Source: Winogradskya consettensis (GTDB lineage Bacteria > Actinomycetota > Actinomycetes > Mycobacteriales > Micromonosporaceae). Taken from it: a stretch of 37,428 bases of DNA. How positions within the stretch are numbered: position 1 is the first letter of the stretch; every line of letters begins with the position of its first letter. The stretch spans positions 1 through 37,428 of the forward strand of contig NZ_BOQP01000037.1 of assembly GCF_018332715.1 (NCBI RefSeq). Direction: 5' to 3'. The position numbers and the translations under genes are program-made. The notes below the pieces were generated by a model. The model searched no databases and was not told where the DNA came from. It saw only the letters and a list, made by a program, of their open reading frames with translations. This document shows, piece by piece, positions 29,373 through 37,428 of the stretch.

Positions 29373-30773
29373 ATGGTGATGAAGTGGAAACACTCCATAG
29401 TGGTGCTGACGCTCGGGGTCTCGCTGGTCGCGACACCCGCGTCCGCGGCGCCGGCGGCCTGCACTGCGCCCACGCCCAGCACCACCCGGCCCGGCTATCT
29501 CGTCGCCGACCCGGACTGCGACGTCGACGGCACCCCGTTCACCGCGCTGCCCGACGCCTCGCGGGTCTACACCGGAATCCGCGACGGTGCGGCGTGGCGG
29601 GTCGAGCTACCGCGGCGGTGGAACGGCTCGCTCGTCGTCTACGCGCACGGCTATCGCGGCGACGGCACGACTGTCTATGTGAACAACCCGGCGCTGCGCG
29701 CGCACTATCTCGCGCGCGGTTTCGCGTGGGCGGCCTCCAGTTACAGCACCAACGGCTATGACGTCGGGCAGGGCGTACGCGACTCCTACACCCTGATCGA
29801 CGTGTTCCGCCGCGCCACCGGCAAACGCGCGAACGACGTCTACATGACGGGCGAGTCGATGGGCGGCCACGTCACCGCCGTCGCCATCGAGGAGCACCCC
29901 CGCGCGTTCGTGGGCGCCATGCCGACCTGCGGCGTGATCGGGGACACCGAGCTCTACGACTACTTCCTCGACGCCAACGTCACCGCCGCCGCCCTGGCAG
30001 GTGTCGACATCGACTTCCCGCTCCAGCCCGCCGCGGACTATCCGCAGACGTGGCGTGACCAGGTCTCCAGGATCCTGCCGAAGCTCGGCGTGACACCGGG
30101 CGCCCCGCCGGCGCTGACCCCGGCCGGGCGGACCTGGTCGGATGTCGTCGAGCGGCGTACGGGTGGCGAGCGCCCCGGATTCGACGGCGCCTTCGCGTTC
30201 TGGAACACCGCCCGCTCGATCGCACCCCTCAGCGACCTGCCGTTCCTGTTCGGCCTCTACCCCGGTGTCACGGGCGGGACCGGCGGCATCGCGGACGGCA
30301 ACGTCACGGACAACAGGTTCACGGTCTACCGCAGCACGGACGAGCGGCAGCTCACGGCGGCCGAGCGGCGTCTCAACGCCGAGGTCCTGCGGGTGCGCCA
30401 CACCGCCCGGGCGAGCAACGGCCTCGACGGCATCCCGCGCGTCGACGGCAGGCCGTCGATCCCCGTGCTGTCGATGCACGACATCGGCGACCTCTTCGTG
30501 CCGTTCTCCATGGAGCAGGTGTACGCCCGGCGCGCGGCTGCCAACGGACGCTCGAACCTGTTCGTCTCCCGGGCGATCCGCGGCGTCGGCCACTGCGACT
30601 TCACCCAGCCCGAACTCCAGCGGGGCTTCGACGACCTGGTCACCTGGGTCCGGAGCGGTCACCGCCCCGCCGGCGACGCCGTCCTCGACCGCCGCGCGGT
30701 GGCCGACCCGGCGTTCGGCTGCCGCTGGACCGTGGGTGTCCGGGACGCGTTCAAGAACGGTTCGTGCGGATGA
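29373..30773 (+). CDS. Secreted alpha/beta hydrolase
   Basis: A 466-residue secreted serine hydrolase. The ATG at 29373 follows GGGAGG at 7 bases spacing; the longer open frame upstream is antisense to the PadR-family gene. The signal peptide runs to about residue 26 (VVLTLGVSLVATPASAA). The oxyanion region is VVYAHGYRG (88-96) and the nucleophile elbow is GESMGG (S162). Late residues MHDIGD and GVGHCDF supply candidate acid and His of the triad. Cys30, Cys49 and later cysteines may form disulfides. The substrate is unknown; esterase or tannase-like activity is possible. It faces the SGNH hydrolase gene tail to tail with 18 bases between. Confidence 0.85.
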   Translation: MVMKWKHSIVVLTLGVSLVATPASAAPAACTAPTPSTTRPGYLVADPDCDVDGTPFTALPDASRVYTGIRDGAAWRVELPRRWNGSLVVYAHGYRGDGTTVYVNNPALRAHYLARGFAWAASSYSTNGYDVGQGVRDSYTLIDVFRRATGKRANDVYMTGESMGGHVTAVAIEEHPRAFVGAMPTCGVIGDTELYDYFLDANVTAAALAGVDIDFPLQPAADYPQTWRDQVSRILPKLGVTPGAPPALTPAGRTWSDVVERRTGGERPGFDGAFAFWNTARSIAPLSDLPFLFGLYPGVTGGTGGIADGNVTDNRFTVYRSTDERQLTAAERRLNAEVLRVRHTARASNGLDGIPRVDGRPSIPVLSMHDIGDLFVPFSMEQVYARRAAANGRSNLFVSRAIRGVGHCDFTQPELQRGFDDLVTWVRSGHRPAGDAVLDRRAVADPAFGCRWTVGVRDAFKNGSCG

Positions 30774-30791
30774 CCGGCCGGTCGACCCGCG

Positions 30792-31532
30792 TCAGCTCGG
30801 CTTGATGCTGGTCCAGTCGAGATATTTACCCGTGCGGTCGTCGCCCGAGGAACGGCCCTGCAGGCGGCGCTGCACCCAGGGCAGGACGTGCTCGCGGTAG
30901 TAGCGGGCCTCGACCAGCACCCGGCGGGTCTCGGCCGGGCCCGGGTCGACCGCGTGGGCGGCCTGCGCGTAGCCCAGCTGGGTGAGCACGAGACCCGCGA
31001 CCCGCTGATGGCCGGCGGCGTTGAGGTGCAGGCGATCCGCCGACCAGTACGGCGCGCGGCGGATCTCGACGTCGTGGAAGACGTCGACGAGCTCGGCGCC
31101 GTGCCGCTCGGCCAGTTCCCGGGTGGCCTCGGTGAGGATCTCGCCCTTGCGGCGGATCGAGGCGCCGAACGGGAGCCGCTGGGACGGGTCGGCGCCGCTG
31201 ATCACCACGAGCCGGATGCCGGCGTCGACGACCCGCTCGATCGCCTGTTCGAGCAGGGCGATGAGGCGGACGGTGTCCGTGCCCGGGCGCATCATGTCGT
31301 TGCCGCCGCCGTTGAGGGTGAGCAGCGTCGGCTTCGGGTCGAGCGCGAGCGCCGCCGGCAGCTGGTCGGCCACGATCGAGGCGAGCAGGCGGCCGCGGAT
31401 CGCGAAGTTGGCGTACTGCACGTCGCCGGGCAGACCCGCGGCGACCAGGTCGGTCCAGCCGCGCGGTGACCCGTCGGGCAGCTCGTCGCCCATCCCCTCA
31501 CTGAAGCTGTCGCCGACCGCCGCGTACCGCAT
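30792..31532 (-). CDS. SGNH/GDSL hydrolase
   Basis: A 246-residue esterase-like enzyme. Block I is GDSFSEG with the nucleophile at S9. The oxyanion Gly and Asn follow, the latter in NGGGNDM, and block V is ADRLHLNAAGH with the catalytic Asp and His. There is no signal peptide with this start, so it is likely cytoplasmic. The ATG at 31532 is preceded by GGAGG at 6 bases spacing. Such enzymes commonly remove acyl groups from lipids or sugars; the substrate here is not predictable. Confidence 0.9.
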   Translation of the reverse strand: MRYAAVGDSFSEGMGDELPDGSPRGWTDLVAAGLPGDVQYANFAIRGRLLASIVADQLPAALALDPKPTLLTLNGGGNDMMRPGTDTVRLIALLEQAIERVVDAGIRLVVISGADPSQRLPFGASIRRKGEILTEATRELAERHGAELVDVFHDVEIRRAPYWSADRLHLNAAGHQRVAGLVLTQLGYAQAAHAVDPGPAETRRVLVEARYYREHVLPWVQRRLQGRSSGDDRTGKYLDWTSIKPS

Positions 31533-31702
31533 CCGAAACCTCCGTGAGATCGACCGGAACCTCACGCTACGCGAACGGCTGCCCGAACCGGCGAACCGGT
31601 CCGGGTGACCACTGGGAGGTCTTTTCACGCGCAGGGATGACAATGCTTGCCCGCGCCGCCGCGCGAATGGGAATTTGAAGCGGTGAATGCGGACGGAGAA
31701 CC

Positions 31703-32155
31703 GTGCATAAATGGGTTGTGCAAGCGGTCGTCGCCGGCCTGGTTCTGACATCTCCCGGACAACCTTCTCACCGGCATCCCGAAACCGATCCCGGGTGCGG
31801 CGCCGGTGACCACAGCTCCCGCGCTGTCTATTCGATCAGTACGCAGGCCGGTTCGGTGCTCGAACTGCGGTTCTCCGACAGTCACCGCTGCGCGTGGGGT
31901 TTCCTGAGCACCCGCGGCGTCGGGGAGCTGTGGATCGACCGGACCTCCGACGCCGGCGAAACCTGGGAGGGACTGCTCGGAAAAAGCCGGTCACGCGTAT
32001 TCTCCGCCGCCGGGACGACCTATACCACGGGCTATGCCGACAGCCCGCCGATCATGGTGCGGGTATGTGGCCGGGACGTTTTCCCGGGTATCGCGCGGTT
32101 CATTTCCAGTATCGCCGAAACGTACACGCAGACGGTCTGCTCCGACTGGTTCTAA
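31703..32155 (+). CDS. Small secreted DUF2690-like protein
   Basis: A 150-residue secreted protein. The GTG start follows GGAG by 6 bases. A short hydrophobic segment (VVQAVVAGLVLTS) serves as a signal peptide. The mature part has a DPGCG motif, SVLELRFSDSHRCAWG and a late MVRVCG, the pattern of the DUF2690/YjfA-like secreted proteins with conserved Cys that may form disulfides. No function is established for that family. It lies 54 bases upstream of the large sensor gene but reads as its own unit. Confidence 0.62.
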   Translation: MHKWVVQAVVAGLVLTSPGQPSHRHPETDPGCGAGDHSSRAVYSISTQAGSVLELRFSDSHRCAWGFLSTRGVGELWIDRTSDAGETWEGLLGKSRSRVFSAAGTTYTTGYADSPPIMVRVCGRDVFPGIARFISSIAETYTQTVCSDWF

Positions 32156-32209
32156 AGGTCGGGGCATGGCCGGGGCCGCCCGTGGGTACCCTGCCGGGGT
32201 GATGCGGGG

Positions 32210-35200
32210 ATGATGGCCGGGCTGTTCGCCGGCGGCGGGGAGACCGGGCGGCTCATGGCCGGTCTCGACTGGGCCGGGACGCCGCTGGGCGCCGTCGATC
32301 AGTGGCCGCAGAGCCTGCGGTCGGCGGTGCGTATCGTGCTCTCGTCGCGCTACCCGATGCTGCTGCTCTGGGGCCCGGAATACACCCAGCTCTACAACGA
32401 CGCGTATTCCGCGCTCATCGGTGATCAGCACCCGGCCGCGCTCGGCGGGGATGTGCGGGTCACCCTGGAGGCCGGGTGGGCCGTGCTGGAGCCGCTGATC
32501 GCCGAGGCCATGGCCACCGGCGTCGCGAGCTGGGTGCCGGCGCTGCAGCTCATGCTCGAACGGGCCGGGTATCGCGAGGAGGCGTACTTCAGCGTCTCGC
32601 ACGCTCCCGCCCGCGACGACGACGGCCGTACGGTCGGTGTCCTCACCGTGTGCAGCGAGGTGACCGACCAGGTCGTGGGGGAGCGGCGGCTGCGGCTGCT
32701 GAGGGAGCTCTCCGTCCGCGCCGGCGGGGAGGCGATCGGAGCCGGGCAGACCTGTGAGCGGTTGGCGGCGGCGATCGCCGAGCACCCGCTCGACGTCCCG
32801 TTCGCGGGGATCTACCTGCGCGACGGCGACCGGTTGCGGCGCGTAGCGAGCTGCGGCACCAGCGAACTGCCCGACGAGTTGCCCGAGGATGCCGAACCCG
32901 GGACGTACGGCGTCACCGGCGGGCCCTGGGATCTTCCCGTACGCACAGCGGTGACGATCCCGCTCCACCCGGCCGGACAGGGCCGGCCGCTCGGCGTCCT
33001 GGTGGCCGGTGCGAGCCCGAGCCGCGCGCTCGACGACGGCTATCGCTCGTTCTTCCACCTGCTCGCCCAGCAGGTGTCGCTGGCGGTGCGCAACGCGTAC
33101 GCGTACGAGGAGGAACGCCGCCGGGCCGAGCAGCTCGCCGAGCTGGACCGGGTCAAGACGGCCTTCTTCACCAACGTCAGCCACGCGTTCCGCACCCCGC
33201 TGACCCTCATGCTCGGCCCGCTGACCGAGGCCCTGGCCGACACCGCCGAACCGCTCGGGGAGCTTCAGCACGAGCGCGTCGACACCGCGCGGCGCAACGC
33301 GACCCGCCTGCTGACGCTGGTCAACAACCTCATGACGTTCTCGAGCCTGGAGGCCGGGCGGGCCGGGAACACCCCGCGCCGCATCGACCTCGCCGGGCTC
33401 ACCGCCGACCTGGCCGGGGTGTTCCGCTCCGCCGTCGAGCGGGCGTCCCTGCGCCTGGTCGTGGACAGCCCGCCGCTGCCCCGCCCGACCGCCGTCGACC
33501 CCGTGAACTGGGAAACGATCGTCACGAACCTGGTCTCCAATGCGCTCAAGTTCACGTTCGTCGGCGAGATCCGGGTGACGCTCGACAGCGACGACCAGGG
33601 GGTGCGCCTGCGGGTCGCCGACTCCGGCATCGGGATCAACGCCGACGAACTGCCGCACCTGTTCGACCGCTTTCACCGGGTGCAGGGCGCTCAGGCACGC
33701 AGTCACGAGGGCAGCGGCATCGGTCTGGCGCTCGTCCGCGAGCTCACCCGGCTGCTCGGCGGCGAGGTCACCGTGGCGAGCGCGCCGGGCTCGGGCACCA
33801 CCTTCACCGTGACGCTGCCCTGGAAAACCGTCACACCCCAGGACGAGACCCCAGCTATGGGTACGCCCACCGCGCACGCCTACGCCCTCGCCGAGGAAGC
33901 GCAGGGCTGGCTCGCCGTCCCGGATCCCGTTCCCGTTCCCGTTCCCGCGAGTGACCATGATGTACGGATCCTGGTCGCCGATGACAACAGCGACATGCGG
34001 GCGTACCTGCAGAGGCTGTTGACCGCTGAGAACTGGCAGGTCGAAACGGTCGGTGACGGGCAGGCCGCGCTGGAGGCGATCCGGCGCCGGCCCCCGGATC
34101 TGCTGATCACCGACGCGATGATGCCGCGGATGGACGGCTTCGCCCTGGTACGCACGCTGCGCCGGCATGACGTCACGCGCACCCTGCCGATCGTGATGCT
34201 GTCCGCGCGGGCGGGTGGCGAGGCCGGCGTCGAGGGTCTCGACGCCGGCGCGGACGACTACGTGGTCAAACCGTTCACGCCGGCCGAGCTGATCGCCCGG
34301 GTGCGCAGCAACCTGCAGCGTGACCGGGGCGCGTCCGCTCGGCCCCGGGGCGGATCCGCCGGTACGACGGCGGTGATCGCTTCCGGCCGGGCGCTCGAGG
34401 AGGCCGTGCACGCCACGACCGAACAGGCTCGGGCGCTGCTCGACGGTCTGCAGGCGTTCACCGAGCTGAGCGGCGGGCCGGACCGCAGGGCACTGATGTT
34501 CAGCACACCCCTGCCGGACGGGAAGGCGACCGCGGCGGACTCCGTGCGTACCCCGGTGAAGGGCCGGGACGGCAGCGAGATCGGCTCGGTCACGGTTCTG
34601 CTCGGGGCGCCGGCCCCGGCACATGCCCAGGCGTTGCTCGCGCCGGTCGCGGCGATGCTCGCGGCGCTCGCCGAGAGCCGCTGGGAGCTCGACCACGAAC
34701 GGCAGATCGCGATCACGCTGCAGCAGAGTGTGCTGCCGGAGACCCTGCCCGCGGTGCCCGGATGGGAGCTCAGCGCGCGGTATCAGCCGGCGTCCGGGAA
34801 CCTCGGCGGCGACTGGTACGACGTCATCACGCTGCCCGGCGACGACCTGCTGCTCGTGATCGGCGACGTCGCGGGACACGGCCTGGGCGCCGCCGTGACA
34901 GCCGCGCAGCTGCGCAACGCCGTGCGCGCCTACGCGGTCGAGGACGGCGGCCCGCAGCGCATCCTGTCCCGGATCGTGTCCATGCTCGGCCGGTTGAGCA
35001 CGCCGTACTTCGCCACGATGCTGCTCGCACGGCTCACCCCGGCGACCGGCGAGGTGACCTGGTGCACGGCGGGGCACCCCGCGCCGTTGCAGTGGACTCC
35101 CGGGCAGGCACCCGTCTGGCTGCGCGGTGTGGTGGGGCCGCCGCTCGGGCTGTCCGCGGCCGCGTACACGTCGAACGGTCTTGTCCTGCCGCCCGGTGGT

Positions 35201-35806
35201 TACCTGCTGTTCTTCACCGACGGGCTGATCGAGACCCGGGACGAACCGCTCGACACCGGGGTCTCCCATGTGCTCGCCCGCTGTTCGCCCGGCGCGGGGC
35301 TCGGCGTTCCCGCCGCCGACCTGCTCACCACCGCGCTGGCCGCGGCCGTGCAACCGGCGGCGGACGACATCGCGGCGCTCGCGCTGCGGCGTGACCCCGG
35401 CGAGAACCCCGCCACGGTCCTGCCAGCGATCGCTGACCTGGAGGTGAGCTGGCGCTATCCGCTGGTGCCGACCGCGTCCTCGATGATGCGCGCGGATCTG
35501 CGCGCCACCCTCACCGGCATGATCGACGCGGATCTGCTCGGTGACCTGCAACTCGCGGCGACCGAGGCGGTCAACAACGCGGTGGAGCACGCCCAGCAGC
35601 CGACCCGCCCGGAGATCGACGTCCGGCTGCGGATCGCACACGGCACCATCCGGGTCAGCGTCCAGGACTACGGCAGCTGGCGCGGGCGCCCGGCACCGCT
35701 CGACCGGGGCCGGGGCGCCCTGCTGATGAACGCCTACGGCGAGGTGCGGGTGACGTCCTCGTCGACGGGCACACTGGTCTCGATCGAGCGCAGACTGACC
35801 TCGTAG
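32210..35806 (+). CDS. Hybrid sensor kinase with receiver and SpoIIE phosphatase
   Basis: A 1198-residue soluble signalling protein. In order: a PAS-like domain (about 1-160; LLLWGPEYTQLYNDAYSALIG); GAF (about 165-300); HisKA with H325 in NVSHAFRTPL; HATPase (SNALKFT, DSGIGI, GSGIGLAL); receiver (about 580-700; ILVADD, phospho-acceptor D635, VVKPF); a second GAF-like segment (about 715-830); SpoIIE/PP2C phosphatase (about 840-1060; GGDWYDV, GDVAGHG, FFTDGL); and an RsbW-like HATPase (about 1075-1195; TEAVNNAVEHA). The residue after the phospho-His is Ala rather than the usual Glu/Asp. It could join two-component input to partner-switching control of sigma or anti-sigma factors. The 3' end overlaps the opposing acetyltransferase gene by 73 bases. 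Confidence 0.9.
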   Translation: MMAGLFAGGGETGRLMAGLDWAGTPLGAVDQWPQSLRSAVRIVLSSRYPMLLLWGPEYTQLYNDAYSALIGDQHPAALGGDVRVTLEAGWAVLEPLIAEAMATGVASWVPALQLMLERAGYREEAYFSVSHAPARDDDGRTVGVLTVCSEVTDQVVGERRLRLLRELSVRAGGEAIGAGQTCERLAAAIAEHPLDVPFAGIYLRDGDRLRRVASCGTSELPDELPEDAEPGTYGVTGGPWDLPVRTAVTIPLHPAGQGRPLGVLVAGASPSRALDDGYRSFFHLLAQQVSLAVRNAYAYEEERRRAEQLAELDRVKTAFFTNVSHAFRTPLTLMLGPLTEALADTAEPLGELQHERVDTARRNATRLLTLVNNLMTFSSLEAGRAGNTPRRIDLAGLTADLAGVFRSAVERASLRLVVDSPPLPRPTAVDPVNWETIVTNLVSNALKFTFVGEIRVTLDSDDQGVRLRVADSGIGINADELPHLFDRFHRVQGAQARSHEGSGIGLALVRELTRLLGGEVTVASAPGSGTTFTVTLPWKTVTPQDETPAMGTPTAHAYALAEEAQGWLAVPDPVPVPVPASDHDVRILVADDNSDMRAYLQRLLTAENWQVETVGDGQAALEAIRRRPPDLLITDAMMPRMDGFALVRTLRRHDVTRTLPIVMLSARAGGEAGVEGLDAGADDYVVKPFTPAELIARVRSNLQRDRGASARPRGGSAGTTAVIASGRALEEAVHATTEQARALLDGLQAFTELSGGPDRRALMFSTPLPDGKATAADSVRTPVKGRDGSEIGSVTVLLGAPAPAHAQALLAPVAAMLAALAESRWELDHERQIAITLQQSVLPETLPAVPGWELSARYQPASGNLGGDWYDVITLPGDDLLLVIGDVAGHGLGAAVTAAQLRNAVRAYAVEDGGPQRILSRIVSMLGRLSTPYFATMLLARLTPATGEVTWCTAGHPAPLQWTPGQAPVWLRGVVGPPLGLSAAAYTSNGLVLPPGGYLLFFTDGLIETRDEPLDTGVSHVLARCSPGAGLGVPAADLLTTALAAAVQPAADDIAALALRRDPGENPATVLPAIADLEVSWRYPLVPTASSMMRADLRATLTGMIDADLLGDLQLAATEAVNNAVEHAQQPTRPEIDVRLRIAHGTIRVSVQDYGSWRGRPAPLDRGRGALLMNAYGEVRVTSSSTGTLVSIERRLTS

Positions 35807-36312
35807 AGATACTCGGTGCCGTCCTCCTCGTCCCACTGCTCACCGACGTGGTCGAAGCCGAAACCCGCGATCGTGGCCAGCGAGGCCACGTTGTCGGGGC
35901 GGATGCTCGCGCGAACGGTCACGGCCTGCGGCTCGGAGGCGGCCCAGCGCAGCAGCTCGGCCACCATGGCCCGCGCATATCCGCGCCTGCGAAAATCCGG
36001 ATCGGTGCTGTAGCCGATCTCGACCATGCCGGCCTCGTCGGGCGGCCCGTGAAAACCGCCGGCGCCCACGACAACCCCGTCCGGGACGCTGACCGTCGCG
36101 CGCACGATCCAGTCCGCGGCGCGCGGGTCGGCGGCGATCTGATCGAGACGCAGCCGCCACAACCAGGTGACCTCGTCGGAGAGGAACCACTCGGACAGCG
36201 GGACACCGGTCAGGTCGCGGGCGGTGGCGAGATCACCGGCCAGCAACGCCTCGAGAACCGGCGGTGGCAGGGGCACAAAACGTACGGAAGGCTGAGTCAT
36301 CGCCGAGATCAT
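35734..36312 (-). CDS. GNAT acetyltransferase
   Basis: A 192-residue N-acetyltransferase. The acetyl-CoA binding motif is FRRRGYARAMVAEL (about 111-124; R/Q-x-x-G-x-A type), preceded by VEIGYSTDP and followed by VRASIRPDNVASLATIAGFGF, where Asn and the GF turn are family features. ATG 36312 lies 5 bases after the upstream stop, and GGAGTAGGT overlaps that stop as ribosome binding site; ATG 36300 is an alternative. The last 73 bases overlap the end of the sensor kinase gene on the other strand. The substrate is unknown. Confidence 0.87.
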   Translation of the reverse strand: MISAMTQPSVRFVPLPPPVLEALLAGDLATARDLTGVPLSEWFLSDEVTWLWRLRLDQIAADPRAADWIVRATVSVPDGVVVGAGGFHGPPDEAGMVEIGYSTDPDFRRRGYARAMVAELLRWAASEPQAVTVRASIRPDNVASLATIAGFGFDHVGEQWDEEDGTEYLYEVSLRSIETSVPVDEDVTRTSP

Positions 36313-36317
36313 CGCAC

Positions 36318-36893
36318 CTACTCCCAGGGACCCACACCCATTTTCCCGGTGGTGCCCAGATCGACGTTCAGCGGGAGCGTGTGCCGGGGCTGCCCCTCCG
36401 CGGGGGCGACACTCAGGTAGGCGCCGAGCATGAAATCGCCCTCACCCGGGGCGTTCGTGCTGCGCCACAGCAGCGCGGCGCCGATCTGCTCACCCGGCGC
36501 GACCTCCACCCGCACCGGAGTGTCCTTCAGCGTGTCGACCTGCTGAATGTTGTCGGTCCCGACCAGAACCTGCACGTCCAGCTTCCTGTGGTCGGCATCG
36601 AGCACATCGACCAGGGGATAACCGTAGGCGACGTACGGCTTCGTGCCGCAGTTACGCAGCTGGATCCCGACGGCCCGCAGCCCCATCGCGCCATCGACCT
36701 CGCTGAGCGAAAGCTCCACACCGGGGTCCAGGCACCCGGTATCAGCCGCCTCCGACGGGGGAGGCGTGACCGCGGCCGGCACGGGCATCGCCGGCGAACC
36801 CAGCACGAGCGGCCGGCCGTCCTCCGGCGAGACGTCACAACCCGCGAGCAGCACCCCCGTCAGCAGCACCGGCACCAGCCATCGTGTCCTCAT
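36318..36893 (-). CDS. DUF4232-type lipoprotein
   Basis: A 191-residue lipoprotein. The signal is MRTRWLVPVLLTGVLLAGC, with the lipobox LAGC placing the acylated Cys at residue 19. After a Pro-rich linker, the domain begins GCLDPGVELSLSEVDGAMGLR and runs through LRNCGTKPYVAYGYPLVDVL to a C-terminal beta strand, the pattern of DUF4232 proteins common on actinobacterial membranes. Its function is not known. ATGs at 36902 and 36905 are alternative starts; none has a good ribosome binding site. The acetyltransferase gene follows after 5 bases. Confidence 0.78.
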   Translation of the reverse strand: MRTRWLVPVLLTGVLLAGCDVSPEDGRPLVLGSPAMPVPAAVTPPPSEAADTGCLDPGVELSLSEVDGAMGLRAVGIQLRNCGTKPYVAYGYPLVDVLDADHRKLDVQVLVGTDNIQQVDTLKDTPVRVEVAPGEQIGAALLWRSTNAPGEGDFMLGAYLSVAPAEGQPRHTLPLNVDLGTTGKMGVGPWE

Positions 36894-36960
36894 CCCGGCC
36901 ATCATGCTGCACGGTGCCAAACCGGTTGAACGCCCGCGATCGCCCGGCGATGATGCTGAG

Positions 36961-37422
36961 GTGCCGGCCCTCGAACAACCACTGCTCACCGAGCGTCTAC
37001 TGCTGCGCCCGTTCCTGCCCGGCGACGACACGGCCCTCTACGACCTGCGTACCAACCCCGAGGTGCTGCGCCACCTGTACTGGCCGCCCGCCACGCCCGG
37101 CGAAGCCCGCGACATCGTGGCGCAGCGGCTCACCATGACGACGCTCACGGCCGACGGCGACTTCCTCGTGCTCGCCGTCGTGCGCCGCTCCGACGACCGG
37201 CTGATCGGCGAGGCCGACCTGGGCCTGGTCAGCCTCGACAACCGGCACGGCGAGATCGGCGTGATCCTTCACCCGGACGCCCAGGGCCACGGCTACGCGG
37301 CGGAAACCGCCACCGCGCTGCTCGACTTCGCGTTCGACGTCGCCGGCCTGCACCGCGTCACCGCCCAGACGAACGCCGCGAACGAACCCGCCGCCCGGGC
37401 CATGCTTCGCCTAGACGAGTAA
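36961..37422 (+). pseudogene. GNAT acetyltransferase, truncated at the 3' end
   Basis: A RimJ/RimL-type acetyltransferase with a GTG start, 153 residues. It opens with LLTERLLLRPFLPGDD and has EIGVILHPDAQGHGYAAETATALLDFAF, the acetyl-CoA site, then RVTAQTNAANEPAARAMLRL. At that point the family normally continues into a GF(R) turn and a final beta hairpin. Here it reads DE and stops 6 bases before the window ends. The last 20 bases are clearly less GC-rich than the gene. The gene is either broken by a junction near 37408 or badly ended at an assembly edge. The ribosome binding site is weak. Confidence 0.65.
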
Positions 37423-37428
37423 GTCCTA

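Noticed and set aside
30772..30783. GACCGGCCGGTC palindrome between the two hydrolase genes as a terminator
   Set aside because: It has no loop and short arms; such palindromes are frequent at this GC content.
31991..35836. A 1281-residue open frame on the minus strand
   Set aside because: It is the antisense of the sensor kinase gene, is full of Arg, Gly, Gln and Pro, has no domain motif, and arises from third-position GC bias.

Overview
The window reads as chromosomal DNA of a high-GC Gram-positive actinobacterium, probably a filamentous one such as Actinoplanes or another Micromonosporaceae. That placement is inference. It rests on the third-position GC bias, frequent GTG starts, leaderless promoters, a SpoIIE-type phosphatase fused to a hybrid histidine kinase, and secreted DUF6345- and DUF2690-like proteins. 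No tRNA, insertion sequence, CRISPR array or phage gene was seen.

Layout. 1-300: the tail of an rRNA operon (23S-5S spacer, 5S rRNA, terminator). 340-5334: a YdcF/DUF218-like protein, a COG0523 protein of the ribosome-hibernation-recruiting (MRF) type under a convincing Zur box, a secreted M4-like metalloprotease, and a small methyltransferase. 5339-25217: a 20-kb block of tightly overlapping genes in three operons, described below. 25492-37428: ordinary accessory chromosome, with a secreted DUF6345 protein, a PadR/flavin monooxygenase pair, a secreted alpha/beta hydrolase, an SGNH hydrolase, a DUF2690-like secreted protein, a 1198-residue hybrid sensor kinase/SpoIIE phosphatase, a GNAT acetyltransferase, a DUF4232 lipoprotein, and a second GNAT gene that breaks off at the window edge.

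The central block. Operon A (minus, 10300 to 5339, possibly on to 4678) encodes a DUF559/Vsr-like nuclease, a winged-helix-like protein and a 1074-residue protein with an AAA-type and a HerA-type ATPase. Operon B (plus, 10499 to 16461) starts divergently from A and encodes a small middle-component-like protein, a Rad50/SMC-like ATPase with a zinc hook, a protein ending in a degenerate class III cyclase domain, and a membrane-anchored kinase. Operon C (minus, 25217 to 16458) converges on B so tightly that both end in one CTAG. It encodes an apparently intact class III cyclase, a degenerate STAND-like protein, a band-7-like/vWA protein, a TerY-like vWA protein, a PP2C phosphatase, a membrane-anchored kinase and a Crp-family regulator with cNMP-binding residues. 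B and C carry paralogous kinases and paralogous cyclase domains.

Interpretation. The vWA, PP2C and kinase genes match the computationally described TerY-P triad. The cyclase and Crp protein suggest a self-contained cyclic-nucleotide circuit. The nuclease, HerA and Rad50-like parts look like DNA-directed effectors or sensors. I infer an NTP- and phosphorylation-controlled conflict (defence) island. The families are read from sequence motifs; the defence role and the linkage of A, B and C into one system are not demonstrated.
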